A stretch of DNA of 64,000 bases from JBNJEA01 sp051745395 (GCA_051745395.1 JBNJEA010000002.1:1-64000); one strand, 5' to 3'. Numbered from the stretch's first letter, positions 43,960 through 55,057 are shown. The notes: generated by a model from the sequence alone, not told the origin. A program made the numbers and translations.

Positions 43960-46083
43960 TTATGCCGATTCGCTGCCATGTGACGCTTGGATTTGCATGC
44001 GGCAGTCCAGCGCCAGGGCGCCTTCGCCTTCGGCAAGGACACGGACGGGGTTGAGGTCAAGCTCTGTGATCTCCGGACATTGTGCCATCAGGTGGCTGAC
44101 GTGTTCGACGATATCCACGAATGCGGCCAGATCCCCGGCGATCTGCCCCCGGGTGCCGGTTAGAATCGGGTAGCTTTTCAGCCGCTTTACTTTTGCTTCG
44201 ATTTCTTCACGGTTCGACGGACAGAGCACCATCTGGACGTCGGCAAAAACCTCGACGTAAATACCGCCCATGCCGAATACCACCACCGGTCCGAAGACCG
44301 GATCCACCTTGCCGCCGACAAACATGTCGTGGCCCGCCGGGGCCATCTGCATCACCCGCACGCCCTGAAACGCGGCATCCTTGTTGTAGGCCCGCAGGTT
44401 GTCCCGGATCTGGTCAAAGGCGTCGGCAACCGAATCGGCGGACTTACGGTTGACCAGGACCCCGCCGGCGTCGGATTTGTGCACGGCGTCCGGCGAAACC
44501 ACCTTGACGACAACCGGGTAGCCGATGGCTTCGGCGGCGGCCGCGGCGTCTGTTGCGGTATCCGAAAACCGGGAAGCCGCCACCGGCACGCCTGCATGGG
44601 CAATCATTTTCAAGGCGGCCTCGCCCACCGTGCCGGTGCGGCCGGCGAGCCATGCGTTTACGGCGGCGATATCAAAATCTCCCGGCATCCCGATCTCCAG
44701 CGGCCCCCGCTCTTTTTTGGCGTAAAAGGCCTGCTGGGCCTTCATGGCGCCGATGAGTTCTTCCGGGTTGTTAAACAGCGGAAAGGCGATGTTTTGCTTG
44801 ATCTTGTAAGTCGTCTTGGCGTTGCCGTAAAGGCAGACGCCCATGGGGGTTCCCGAGGATTGCAGGGCCCCGATGGCCTCCTTGGACAGATCGGTGTTAA
44901 ACATCCGGGTAAACAGGTCCTCGCCGCGCGGCATGTCCGGCCATTGGGTCAGGTAGACCGCCCCGTCGACGTTTTCGTTGTGCAGTACAGAAAAAAACAC
45001 CTGGGCATACATGGCCGGATCGTAGATATCGCCCATGTCCAGCGGATTGGAAAAGTTGATCACGCCGGCATTGGAATAATTCTGCAGTTCTTCGTAAAAT
45101 CCCGTGCCCGGATCGGCAAAGGCAAAGCCCGCCTTTTCGCACAGGTCGGCCAGGATCACCGTAAAGCCGCCGGCCGGGCTCATGACCATCAGGCGGTTGC
45201 CGCGCATGGGGGGCAGCTTGAACACCTTGGCCATGGAGATAAAATCGGCGAAACGGTGGATGCGGATGATGCCGGCGCGTTCAAAAGCGGTGTCAATAAT
45301 GGCATCATCGTGGCTGACCGCGGCCGTGTGGCTCATGGCCGCCTTGTTGCCGGCGCCCGTGGTGCTGGACTTAAAGATCACGATCGGTTTGTCGATCCGG
45401 GTGGCCATCTCCACGAGTTTTTTCCCGTCGGTGATGCTTTCCAGATACATGGCGATCACCTTCGTTTCCGGGTCCCGGGCAAAATATTCCAAAAAATCGA
45501 GCTCCGTCAAATCCAGCTTGTTGCCGATACTGGCGAACTTGGCCATACCCACGTTTTCGTTGGTCATCAGGTTCCACAGCATCAGGCCGAGCCCGCCGCT
45601 CTGGGTGATAACGGACAGACCTCCTTTGGGCGGGCTGTAGAGGGGAATAAAGGGCAGGCAAAGGCCGTTTTCCGTGTTGGCCACGGTCAGGCCGTTGGGA
45701 CCGATGAAGCGAACGCCGTGCGCCCGGGCCGTTTCCATTGTCACATCGGCGAGTTTTTGGCCTTCTTCGCCGGTTTCGTTGAATCCCCCCGACGGAATGG
45801 CCATGTAGCGGATGCCGAACCGGCCGCAGGTTTCAACGGTTTCGGGGATCAGGCGCGCCGGTATCAATGCCACGCACAGATCGGGCACGAAGGGCAGGTC
45901 CTCGATCCGCGTATACATCCGTACGCCGTCCACATGGACTTCTTCGGATTTCGGGTTGACGCCGAAAATGCGCCCCATGTAGCCCCACCGGATCAGGTTT
46001 TCCAGAATAATGCGGGGCACGTTGCTCGATTTTTTGGACAAGCCCATGATCACGATCGATTCGGGATAAAACAGTTTTTCCAT
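43960..46083 (-). CDS. NDP-forming acyl-CoA synthetase, fused alpha-beta (acetyl-CoA synthetase, ADP-forming type)
   Basis: The 707-residue protein runs CoA-binding domain (residues 1-130, PESIVIMGLSKKSSNVP), succinyl-CoA-ligase-like domains (150-450) and ATP-grasp (about 480-700). The expected phosphohistidine is in AAMSHTAAVS; a second His is in DAVHKSDAGGV in the ATP-grasp part. These enzymes convert acyl-CoA, ADP and phosphate to acid, CoA and ATP, conserving energy during fermentation or acyl-CoA catabolism. Substrate unknown. GAGGCCTGGAA precedes the ATG. Repeats lie downstream; the small gene at 46326 is divergent. Confidence 0.9.
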   Translation of the reverse strand: MEKLFYPESIVIMGLSKKSSNVPRIILENLIRWGYMGRIFGVNPKSEEVHVDGVRMYTRIEDLPFVPDLCVALIPARLIPETVETCGRFGIRYMAIPSGGFNETGEEGQKLADVTMETARAHGVRFIGPNGLTVANTENGLCLPFIPLYSPPKGGLSVITQSGGLGLMLWNLMTNENVGMAKFASIGNKLDLTELDFLEYFARDPETKVIAMYLESITDGKKLVEMATRIDKPIVIFKSSTTGAGNKAAMSHTAAVSHDDAIIDTAFERAGIIRIHRFADFISMAKVFKLPPMRGNRLMVMSPAGGFTVILADLCEKAGFAFADPGTGFYEELQNYSNAGVINFSNPLDMGDIYDPAMYAQVFFSVLHNENVDGAVYLTQWPDMPRGEDLFTRMFNTDLSKEAIGALQSSGTPMGVCLYGNAKTTYKIKQNIAFPLFNNPEELIGAMKAQQAFYAKKERGPLEIGMPGDFDIAAVNAWLAGRTGTVGEAALKMIAHAGVPVAASRFSDTATDAAAAAEAIGYPVVVKVVSPDAVHKSDAGGVLVNRKSADSVADAFDQIRDNLRAYNKDAAFQGVRVMQMAPAGHDMFVGGKVDPVFGPVVVFGMGGIYVEVFADVQMVLCPSNREEIEAKVKRLKSYPILTGTRGQIAGDLAAFVDIVEHVSHLMAQCPEITELDLNPVRVLAEGEGALALDCRMQIQASHGSESA

Positions 46084-46325
46084 TTCCAGGCCTCTGCTGT
46101 CGGGTTGCTGTCGGGTTTGATAAAATCCTAAAAATGAATGGAAAATACAGGTTCATCTTGTAAATTCTTGTAAATTTTTGATATACAGAATCATGAAAAA
46201 TTCGGTCGACCCGATGGCCCATTTGGATTACATTTTGATAAATTGGGCCATTGGGTTTATCAACAAGTCAAGACGGTGCTTGAAATCACATTATCCGGCA
46301 GAGGTCAAGCGGAAAGGATGCCAAA

Positions 46326-46559
46326 TTGACGGAAAACGGCGACAAAATCAGCATAAGTGCCCGGATTGAAATCAATTCCGATACGCTGCAAACCATTGTG
46401 GCCAACTTAAAGCAGGCGGTGGGCCCGGACGAGCGCGGCATCTACCGGATCGATACCGCCGACGCGGTCAACGCGCTGATCACCCGGTTTTTGGCGGAAA
46501 AAGACTTTGACGCCTACGTCCGGGATATCGAAAACTACCGCGCCGTGGCTGGCCAATGA
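46326..46559 (+). CDS. Small protein of unknown function upstream of GDPD
   Basis: The 77-residue product starts at TTG after AAGGATG and overlaps the GDPD gene by 4 bp (ATGA). It is mixed charged, without signal peptide or membrane helix, and contains IEINSDTLQTIVANLKQAVG and AVNALITRFLAEKDFDAYVR. Coupling to the next gene and a good ribosome site support it as real. I do not recognise the family. Confidence 0.7.
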   Translation: MTENGDKISISARIEINSDTLQTIVANLKQAVGPDERGIYRIDTADAVNALITRFLAEKDFDAYVRDIENYRAVAGQ

Positions 46560-47392
46560 GCCGACCGGACAGCAGCGGCGGGCACCGGCCCTGGCTGATT
46601 GCGCATCGCGGGGCCAATGCCGAGGCCCCCGAAAATACCATGGCGGCCTTTGACGCAGCCCTGGGGCACGGGGTTGACGGGCTCGAGTTTGATGTCCAGA
46701 TGACCGGCGACGGCGTGCCGGTGATTTTCCATGATGATACCTTAAAGCGGATGACCGGCGAAAAAGGGGCTGTTTCAGATTATACCGCCGGTGAGCTCGC
46801 CGCCTGCGATGCCGGCGCGTGCTTATCGCCGGATTTCCGCGGCACTGCGATTCCCACACTGACGGAAGTATTATCCGCATACGCGGATCGGACCGTTTTG
46901 ATGATCGAATTAAAGGCCGGTACGCAGGAAAAAAAAGATGCCCACAGCAGGCGAAAGATTGCACGGCAAACCGTCGAGCGCATTGAAAACGAAGTAAAGC
47001 CGACAAGGCGCAAGTACCTGTTTATTTTGTCTTTTGACGGCGACATTATTGAAACCGCCAGAAACCTTGCGCCCGATCTGAACTGCATTTTAAACCGGAA
47101 AAAGCCTTTTGCCGCAACAAAAATGATTTCGCGCCAATGCCGAAAACTTTGGGGATACGGTGTGCCGCTGCATCGGCTCAACCGCGCATTTGTTTGCGCA
47201 TCCCACGCGGCCGGTCAAATGATAATGACCTACTCCTGCAACTCGGCAGAAGAAATCGACAGGGCAATGGCCATGGGCGTCGATGTGTTGTTGACCGACG
47301 ATCCGGCCCGGGTCGGACCGTATTTTTACAAAGCAATTGACGGGCAAAAAACCGCGGGGCGGTTGTCCAGGGAAAAGGGAGGCAGGAATTGA
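46556..47392 (+). CDS. Glycerophosphodiester phosphodiesterase
   Basis: The 278-residue TIM-barrel protein has the catalytic N-terminal motif IAHRGANAEAPENT. GLEFDVQMTGDGVPVIFHDD follows, containing the metal-binding Glu and Asp and the second catalytic His. MIELKAG and LLTDDPARV complete the barrel. It hydrolyses glycerophosphodiesters to alcohol and glycerol 3-phosphate. No signal peptide, so probably cytoplasmic. It overlaps the genes on both sides by 4 bp. Confidence 0.93.
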   Translation: MSRPDSSGGHRPWLIAHRGANAEAPENTMAAFDAALGHGVDGLEFDVQMTGDGVPVIFHDDTLKRMTGEKGAVSDYTAGELAACDAGACLSPDFRGTAIPTLTEVLSAYADRTVLMIELKAGTQEKKDAHSRRKIARQTVERIENEVKPTRRKYLFILSFDGDIIETARNLAPDLNCILNRKKPFAATKMISRQCRKLWGYGVPLHRLNRAFVCASHAAGQMIMTYSCNSAEEIDRAMAMGVDVLLTDDPARVGPYFYKAIDGQKTAGRLSREKGGRN

Positions 47393-48993
47393 TTCGCAAA
47401 CCGATTATCGCAGGTATTGTTTTTTTTATGGCGTTTATGGCGCTGCCGTCAGGAATTTGCCAGACACCGCCGGATGTTCCAAGCATTGAAGACCTAGAAG
47501 CCGATTCCGATTCCATATCCATTACATGGACGGATGTTTCGGATGCGGATATTTATTATATCTGGGGGGGGACGGAAAGCGACAATTTAAGTCTATGGAA
47601 AGAAGTCGCCGAGAGCAGCAGTCCGGAAGGGACCCAAAGTACCACCATAGAGGAAAATATTGAACCGGGAACCACTTACCATATGGCCGTTTCCGCCGTG
47701 GATGAACGCACGGATGGCGACATAGAAAGTGATCGTTCCCGTACGGAAACCGTCGAAACACAATCCGACACCGAAGCGCCGGCGATTCCGACCGGCTTCG
47801 GTGTGACCGATATCGACGCTGTCACGGAATCATCGGTCGATCTTCAATGGGACGAAAGCACGGAATCGGATCTGGATTCTTATAAAATCGAATACGGCCC
47901 GGAATCCAATAAAAACGGATTCGAGCAGTCCATTGACGCCGGAGATGAAACCACTGCCACGGTTACGGGGCTTTCGCAGGGCACGCGCTATTTTTTTACC
48001 ATCACTGCGATTGATGATTCGGAAAATGAGTCTTCGCGCTCTGCGACCCTTGTTGTGGATACACTACCCGATCAAAACCCGCCCCATATTCCGGCAGGTA
48101 TTGACGCTGATCTCACCGATGAAGCAACCATCACGGTGACGGTTGAAAGCAGCAATGAAAACATGGCCGACTTTGCCGGCAATATTATCTATTACGGGCA
48201 AACCTCCGGGGCACTCGACCAATCCGTTGACATCGGCAAGTCAGGGTCCCGGGCCTTTACGGATTTGCCGCAAAACTCCACCTGGTATTTTGCCGCTTCC
48301 GCCTATGACGTTAAACGCGATGGAAATCAGAATGAAAGCCAACAAACCGATGAAATTTCAGCCACGGTGGAAGAAACCCGGAATTTTTTAGATCAGTCCG
48401 ACGAATTTCAAGGCGGCTGTTTTATCGGCAGCCTCCGGGATCCGGAAAAAAATTATAACCCCGGCGAGGATAAAAACAAAACAGGCGTTGCCGCCGGGTA
48501 TTACCTGCCGGAACAATCCGAGTTCGAGGATTTTTACGGCAATGATAATTACCCGGTTTTTCTGTTTTACGACCGGCTGCTGACCGACCACTTTTCCGTG
48601 GATCTCAAGGCCGGCTACCTGGACCGATCCGGGAACCAACTGACCCTTTCCGGTGAAAAAACAAAAATTTCTTCCGATTATACCCTGGTGCCGGTGGCCG
48701 CATCGATCAATTACAATTTCCCCATAACCCGTTATATCTGGGCATTTGCCGGCCTCGGCCCCGATTACTGGTTTGTGGAGGAAGAAACCAAGGGCGCCGC
48801 TGCAATGGAGTCCAGCGACTGGGTGGGGGGCTATCACGCCCGGACCGGATTGTGGCTGTATAACCGGGATCCGCGCTTTCAAAACTGGGGCGGGCTGATC
48901 GAAATCGATTATTCCCGAATCGATCGGTTCGGGGGCAACGATTCGGACATCGGCGGCTGGTTTTTTCTGCTGGGGCTGTTTTACAGTTTCTAA
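47389..48993 (+). CDS. Secreted three-FN3 protein with C-terminal beta-barrel-like domain
   Basis: The 534-residue protein starts at TTG, overlapping the GDPD stop. A signal peptide (residues 1-24, ending GICQ) is followed by three fibronectin type III repeats (about 28-125, 130-228 and 232-330), acidic and Ser/Thr-rich, with the typical PDVPSIEDLEADSDSISITW and YFFTITAIDDSENES segments. Residues 340-534 alternate in beta fashion (YPVFLFYDRLLTDHFSVDLK...) and end in LLGLFYSF with terminal Phe, suggesting an outer-membrane barrel. The FN3 part is markedly more AT-rich than surrounding genes, which may indicate transfer. Confidence 0.8.
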   Translation: MIRKPIIAGIVFFMAFMALPSGICQTPPDVPSIEDLEADSDSISITWTDVSDADIYYIWGGTESDNLSLWKEVAESSSPEGTQSTTIEENIEPGTTYHMAVSAVDERTDGDIESDRSRTETVETQSDTEAPAIPTGFGVTDIDAVTESSVDLQWDESTESDLDSYKIEYGPESNKNGFEQSIDAGDETTATVTGLSQGTRYFFTITAIDDSENESSRSATLVVDTLPDQNPPHIPAGIDADLTDEATITVTVESSNENMADFAGNIIYYGQTSGALDQSVDIGKSGSRAFTDLPQNSTWYFAASAYDVKRDGNQNESQQTDEISATVEETRNFLDQSDEFQGGCFIGSLRDPEKNYNPGEDKNKTGVAAGYYLPEQSEFEDFYGNDNYPVFLFYDRLLTDHFSVDLKAGYLDRSGNQLTLSGEKTKISSDYTLVPVAASINYNFPITRYIWAFAGLGPDYWFVEEETKGAAAMESSDWVGGYHARTGLWLYNRDPRFQNWGGLIEIDYSRIDRFGGNDSDIGGWFFLLGLFYSF

Positions 48994-49015
48994 TTTGTAC
49001 AAACGAGGTGGTCTT

Positions 49016-49768
49016 ATGAAGGTTGTTTTCCATGAATTTTTCTATCCGGTTTACACCTCCGATCCGGCCGCGGCCGGCGGACGACTGGAGGCCATTGTCG
49101 ACGCCCTGCCCACGGATGTGGAAATGGTAACCCCCGCGCCGGCCACCGAAGAACAGATCCGGCTGGCCCACACGGAGACCCACATCCGGGACGTGGACCG
49201 CCAGGGCCTCTATGACATTTCGGCCCTGGCGGCGGGGGCAGCCATTGAAACCGCCCGGATCGGGCTGATCGAGCCGGCGTTCGGGGTGATCCGGCCGCCG
49301 GGTCACCATGCCTCGTCCGACAGTTCGTGGGGGTTTTGTTATTTCAACAACATGGCCATCGCCCTGCTGGCCCTGCACGAAGAAAAGCGGTTTGAAACCG
49401 CCATGGTTGTCGACATTGACCTGCATTTCGGAGACGGCACCGTCAATATTTTACAGAACAAGTCATGGGTCAGCATTTACAATATCGCCAAAAATAACCG
49501 ACAGGAATATATCGGCGAAATCGAACGGATCCTTTCCCGGGCCGAAACCGACCTTATCGGCATCTCTGCCGGATTTGACAACCACCGGCAGGATTGGGGC
49601 GGTCTATTGGCCACGGAGGACTACCATGCCATCGGCCGGATGACCCGCAAGGCGGCCCGGGCCTGCGGCGGGGGCTGCTTTGCCATACTCGAAGGCGGAT
49701 ATAACCACTCGGTGCTGGGACAGAATGTCACGGCGCTGATCAACGGCATGTCGGAGTCGACGGACTGA
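49016..49768 (+). CDS. Histone deacetylase / acetoin-utilisation superfamily amidohydrolase
   Basis: The start at 49016 (250 residues) is preceded by GAGGTGG. The HDAC signature residues are PPGHHASSDSSWGFCYFNN, VVDIDLHFGDGT (zinc Asp and His), SAGFDNH (zinc Asp) and LEGGYN (catalytic Tyr). The barrel is shorter than in typical 300-residue members. Substrates of this family include acetyl-lysine and acetylpolyamines; which one applies cannot be read from sequence. It follows the FN3 gene by 22 bp and may be co-transcribed. Confidence 0.92.
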   Translation: MKVVFHEFFYPVYTSDPAAAGGRLEAIVDALPTDVEMVTPAPATEEQIRLAHTETHIRDVDRQGLYDISALAAGAAIETARIGLIEPAFGVIRPPGHHASSDSSWGFCYFNNMAIALLALHEEKRFETAMVVDIDLHFGDGTVNILQNKSWVSIYNIAKNNRQEYIGEIERILSRAETDLIGISAGFDNHRQDWGGLLATEDYHAIGRMTRKAARACGGGCFAILEGGYNHSVLGQNVTALINGMSESTD

Positions 49769-49860
49769 CGCCGAAAGCGTTGGTGTTTCAACGCTCGCCC
49801 CCCCCGACTGCCGGGAACCATTGTAAAAAACCACTTTTTACTTTGCCATCAAGGTTGCTC

Positions 49861-50214
49861 ATGGAGACTGCAACGAAAGGAAACGATTGGTTCCGGGAGT
49901 TAACATGGGGGAACCTGGTCTTATGGGCCGGCAAGATAGCGGTTACCGAAGGTCGGATGTTTCAGAAAAACGGAGCGGTGAAACAATTGACAAAAACCGG
50001 CAACAATGGACTGCTCTCCTGGGTCTATGACGAAGAGGACTTCGCCGTGAACGTGGAAGTCGACGACGGCGAACTCTACGGCCGGTGCGGCTGCCAGGGC
50101 GGCAATGTCTGCCCGCACATGGTAGCCGTTGTAATTGAATATATCGCCTGTTTAAAACAGGGAAAACAGCTGCCCGTCGCCGCGGCCAATGACCCCCGGT
50201 TTTATCTTCTCTAA
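49861..50214 (+). CDS. Standalone SWIM zinc-finger protein
   Basis: The 117-residue protein has the SWIM signature CGCQGGNVCPHM (CxCxnCxH, n=5) near residues 77-88. It is preceded by FAVNVEVDDGELYGR and followed by a short helix, as in the SWIM domains of SWI/SNF and MuDR-type proteins. No other domain is attached; the usual length is therefore just this module. AAGG is the only ribosome-site candidate. The gene lies between copies of the family C inverted-repeat ends at 49833-49850 and 50220-50237. Confidence 0.85.
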   Translation: METATKGNDWFRELTWGNLVLWAGKIAVTEGRMFQKNGAVKQLTKTGNNGLLSWVYDEEDFAVNVEVDDGELYGRCGCQGGNVCPHMVAVVIEYIACLKQGKQLPVAAANDPRFYLL

Positions 50215-50219
50215 TCCCT

Positions 50220-50431
50220 GATGGCAAAGTAAAAAGTCCAATATCTGCGTCCCCGATGCTCGGGATCTTCGATGCGCTGCCTCCCTCGAAATTTCACGTA
50301 CGGCCAAGTACGCTGCATTCCTCGGGATGCAGCGGCGCCTTGTTGAAGCGGAGCGGAAATCCCGACTCTCGGGGACGGAGCAAAGCGGAGATCCCGCTTC
50401 TCGGGGATCTTGAACTTTTTACTTTGCCATC
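50220..50431. repeat. MITE-like element, family C
   Basis: The left end GATGGCAAAGTAAAAAGT (50220-50237) is an exact inverted match of the right end (50414-50431). The 212-bp interior, rich in short GC stems such as CTCGGGGA, has no open gene. The same 18-base end occurs alone at 36065-36082 and, inverted, at 49833-49850. The gap from 50215 to 50962 holds this, a 96-bp element at 50448-50543 (11-bp inverted ends TAAGTAACTCG) and family B copy 2; no gene is seen. Confidence 0.85.
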
Positions 50432-50447
50432 TAAAACCGACTTCTTC

Positions 50448-50543
50448 TAAGTAACTCGAGGTTCAAGGTCTATGGTTTAAGGTATAAGGTTTTAAAAACT
50501 CAGTGCCTTAGTGCCTCAGTGCCTGCTCTTTCCGAGTTACTTA
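50448..50543. repeat. Small element with 11-bp inverted ends and 8-bp tandem repeats
   Basis: TAAGTAACTCG (50448-50458) and CGAGTTACTTA (50533-50543) are perfect inverted ends. Inside are degenerate GGTTCAAGGT-type tandem words and three copies of a CAGTGCCT-like 8-mer. Confidence 0.6.
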
Positions 50544-50626
50544 TAGGCTCGGTCACCCGGGCTGAACCCGGGATGGGATTACTTCCAAGGAAGTCCCTTT
50601 TTGCGCTGTAACGAAATTGTACTCTG

Positions 50627-50730
50627 TTGCCCTGACGGCGGCGGGGAAAAGTGGGTTTCCGAGCGGAAATTGCGCCTCTGTTCGGCGCCTGGAGCGAGGA
50701 AACTTACTTTTTCGCGCCGCCAGTCAGCCA
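50627..50730. repeat. Hairpin repeat family B, copy 2
   Basis: Arms 50632-50664 and 50694-50727 pair imperfectly and match copy 1 at 43785-43895 in both arms. The loop is replaced by a different short GC hairpin. Confidence 0.82.
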
Positions 50731-50962
50731 AGGCGCCACAGGACTTACTTTCTGCAAAAATGCAGCCGCGGCGGAATAAAGAGCTTTTTACGAGTTCATC
50801 AATCCCTGAATTGAGCCCTAAATTGAGCGTTTCAGATGGCACAGGGCGCTGCCCTTCCGGGGTGCGTGCTTTGTACGTGGCCTTCATCCATTTGGTCATT
50901 TACGGAGTATCCTTAGATGTGGTATGAAAAAATTTTAAAAAAATTTTATTTGGAGCAAACAT

Positions 50963-51430
50963 ATGCGGGTCGGCATCGGCTATGACATGCACCGGTTGGT
51001 TGCGGACCGGAAACTGATCCTCGGCGGTATTCACATCCCTTCTGAGAAAGGTCTTGCGGGGCATTCGGATGCCGATGTGCTCGTCCATGCCCTCTGCGAC
51101 GCCCTGCTGGGCGCGGCCGGCATGGGCGATATCGGGATGCATTTTCCGGATACGGATCCCGCATACAAGGATGCCGACAGCATGCTGCTGCTGCAACGGA
51201 CCTGGGAGATGGTTTCGACGGCATATGGCACGGTTGTCAATATCGATGCCACCGTTTTTGCCCAGGCCCCGAAACTGGGCCCCCATCGAAACGACATGGC
51301 CGCCCGTCTCGCCGAAGCACTCGGTATTGATGTCGGACAAATCAATATCAAGGCCACCACCACAGAGGGCATGGGCCTTATCGGCAACGAAGCCGCCATG
51401 GCGGCCATGTGCGTGGTGATGCTGAAATGA
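50963..51430 (+). CDS. ispF: 2-C-methyl-D-erythritol 2,4-cyclodiphosphate synthase
   Basis: The 155-residue protein has the IspF N-terminus RVGIGYDMHRL with zinc ligands Asp8 and His10, LAGHSDADVLVHALCDALLGA with the third zinc His, and KATTTEGMGLIGNEAA. IspF closes the cyclic diphosphate in the MEP isoprenoid pathway. TTGGAG precedes the ATG. It is followed by cysS after 48 bp, a neighbour pair common in bacteria. Confidence 0.97.
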   Translation: MRVGIGYDMHRLVADRKLILGGIHIPSEKGLAGHSDADVLVHALCDALLGAAGMGDIGMHFPDTDPAYKDADSMLLLQRTWEMVSTAYGTVVNIDATVFAQAPKLGPHRNDMAARLAEALGIDVGQINIKATTTEGMGLIGNEAAMAAMCVVMLK

Positions 51431-51478
51431 TGCAAAAAAATTTCACCGACAGCCAGAAAAAGATAACGGATCCGGCAA

Positions 51479-52945
<1,467 letters not shown>

Positions 52946-53024
52946 GCCATCCCCTTGCCCCCTATGGGTTTTTTGATCCCGAAACCGAAAAACAATGCAT
53001 CGTATCGCGCATTCACGTTTGCCT

Positions 53025-53038
53025 TATAATAGCTCGAA
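53025..53038 (+). promoter_or_regulatory. -10 element directly before uvrB
   Basis: A perfect TATAAT (53025-53030) ends 8 bases before the uvrB ATG, so transcription would start at or next to the start codon. The -35 region is poor. No ribosome site is visible. This suggests a leaderless uvrB transcript. Confidence 0.4.
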
Positions 53039-55057
53039 ATGAATACTGAAACCTTTGTACTGCAATCCGAAATGACCCCGAAAGGGGATCAACCCCAGGC
53101 CATATCCCAGCTGAGCCGGGGCTTGGCCGCGGGGAAAAGACACCAGGTCATGCTGGGCGTGACCGGTTCCGGCAAGACCTTTACCATGGCCAACATCATG
53201 GAAAAAATCCAGAAGCCAACCCTGGTGATCGCGCCCAACAAGACCCTGGCCGCCCAGCTCTACAACGAGTTCAAGTCCTTTTTTCCGGAAAACGCCGTGG
53301 AGTATTTCGTCAGCTATTACGACTACTACCAGCCGGAGGCCTATATCCCGGTTTCCGACACCTATATCCAGAAAGACTCGTCGATCAACGAAATGATCGA
53401 CAAGATGCGCCATTCGGCCACCCGGTCGGTGCTTTCACGCAAAGACGTCCTGGTGGTGGCCTCCGTATCCTGTATTTTCGGCCTGGGGGCGCCCGAGGAT
53501 TACCTGGCCATGCGCATCGATCTGCACACGAACATGGATTATGCCCGCGAGCAGCTGCTGCCGGCGCTTGTGGAAATGCAGTACCAGCGAAACGACATGG
53601 ACTTTTACCGCGGGGTCTTCCGGGTCCGGGGCGACCGGGTCGAGATTTTTCCGGCCTACGAGGAAGACCGGGCCATCCGGATCGAATTTTTCGGCGACAC
53701 CATTGACGCCATCGCCGAAATCGACCCGCTGACCGGCAATGTCAAACGCCAGCTCCGCCATGTCACCCTTTATCCGGCCAGCCACTATGTCACCCACAGC
53801 CGGACCCGCCGGACCATTATCGAATCCATACAGGCCGAGCTCCAGGAGCGCATCGACTTTTTCCGGGACCAAAACAAACTCATCGAAGCCCAGCGCATCG
53901 AAGAGCGGACCAACTTTGACATCGAAATGATCCAGGAACTTGGCTACTGCAACGGCATCGAAAACTATTCCCGCCATATCACCGGGCGCAAGGCCGGCGA
54001 TCCGCCGCCGACGCTGCTCGATTATTTCCCGGAGGACTTTTTGCTGTTTATCGACGAAAGCCACATCGGGGTCCCCCAGATTCGGGGCATGTACAACGGC
54101 GACCACTCGCGCAAGAAAACCCTGGTGGAATACGGCTTCCGGCTGCCGTCGGCACTGGATAACCGGCCCTTGAAATTCGAAGAGTTCAGGGCCCGGGAGT
54201 CGCAGGTCGTCTATGTATCGGCCACGCCGGCCGATTACGAGCGGGATTTGGCCGGAGAGGACGTGGTGGAACAAATTGCTCGGCCCACGGGCCTGATCGA
54301 TCCCCAACTCGTTGTCCGGCCGGCCACCAACCAGGTCGATGACCTGATGGCCGAAATCAAGCTCCGGCTGCAGCGAAACGAGCGGGTGCTGGTCACGACC
54401 CTGACCAAGCGGATGGCCGAGGATTTGACCGAATATCTGGCCGATTTCAACATCGGTGTCCGCTATTTGCACTCGGATGTCAAAACCCTGGAGCGCATCG
54501 AAATTATCCGCGATCTTCGCGCCGGCGAGTTCGACGTGCTCGTGGGCATCAACCTGCTTCGCGAGGGGCTGGATCTGCCCGAGGTCTCGCTGGTGGCCAT
54601 TCTGGATGCGGACAAGGAAGGCTTTCTGCGGTCCACCCGGGCGCTGATCCAGACCTTCGGCCGGGCGGCCCGAAACATCAACGGCACCGTGCTCATGTAT
54701 GCCGACCGGGTCACCGATGCCATGCAAAACGCCATGGATGAAACCAATCGCCGGCGGCGCATCCAGGAGCAATACAACGAAACCCACGGCATTACCCCGA
54801 CCACCGTGGAAAAATCGCTGGTATCGGTGTTTGCAACCCCGCATGAAAGGCCCGAAGCCCGACCCGACGCACAGGTGGCCGAAACCGTGGCGGCATACGG
54901 CGATGAAAAACAGCTTGAAAAACGGGTCCGGGATCTGGAAAAACAGATGAACAAGGCCGCCCGCGATTTGGAATTCGAGCGGGCCGCCGAACTCAGAGAC
55001 CAGATTCAATCCCTCAAGAAAATGATGGTGTTTGATTTTGAAGCATCCCCCTCCTGA
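53039..55057 (+). CDS. uvrB: Excinuclease ABC subunit B
   Basis: The 672-residue helicase-like protein has Walker [14 protein letters not shown], the beta-hairpin region [15 protein letters not shown] (written [15 protein letters not shown] here), and motif II LFIDESH. Further motifs are [20 protein letters not shown] and QTFGRAARN, and the C-terminal UVR domain is near residues 630-672. UvrB loads from UvrA, verifies damage and recruits UvrC in nucleotide excision repair. The uvrC frame starts inside its 3' end, so the two are translationally coupled. Confidence 0.97.
   Translation: MNTETFVLQSEMTPKGDQPQAISQLSRGLAAGKRHQVMLGVTGSGKTFTMANIMEKIQKPTLVIAPNKTLAAQLYNEFKSFFPENAVEYFVSYYDYYQPEAYIPVSDTYIQKDSSINEMIDKMRHSATRSVLSRKDVLVVASVSCIFGLGAPEDYLAMRIDLHTNMDYAREQLLPALVEMQYQRNDMDFYRGVFRVRGDRVEIFPAYEEDRAIRIEFFGDTIDAIAEIDPLTGNVKRQLRHVTLYPASHYVTHSRTRRTIIESIQAELQERIDFFRDQNKLIEAQRIEERTNFDIEMIQELGYCNGIENYSRHITGRKAGDPPPTLLDYFPEDFLLFIDESHIGVPQIRGMYNGDHSRKKTLVEYGFRLPSALDNRPLKFEEFRARESQVVYVSATPADYERDLAGEDVVEQIARPTGLIDPQLVVRPATNQVDDLMAEIKLRLQRNERVLVTTLTKRMAEDLTEYLADFNIGVRYLHSDVKTLERIEIIRDLRAGEFDVLVGINLLREGLDLPEVSLVAILDADKEGFLRSTRALIQTFGRAARNINGTVLMYADRVTDAMQNAMDETNRRRRIQEQYNETHGITPTTVEKSLVSVFATPHERPEARPDAQVAETVAAYGDEKQLEKRVRDLEKQMNKAARDLEFERAAELRDQIQSLKKMMVFDFEASPS

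Noticed and set aside
44329..46131. 600-codon plus-strand frame
   Set aside because: It is antisense to the acyl-CoA synthetase, which has complete domains and catalytic residues.
50220..50543. Possible CRISPR array, because of repeated words
   Set aside because: Repeats are inverted ends or short degenerate words, without regular spacers of constant length, and no cas gene is present.
50601..50927. Short plus-strand frame before ispF
   Set aside because: It spans hairpin repeat B copy 2; translation follows the repeat, not a protein family.
53435..55009. 524-codon minus-strand frame
   Set aside because: It is antisense to uvrB; composition follows the third-position GC pattern of uvrB.
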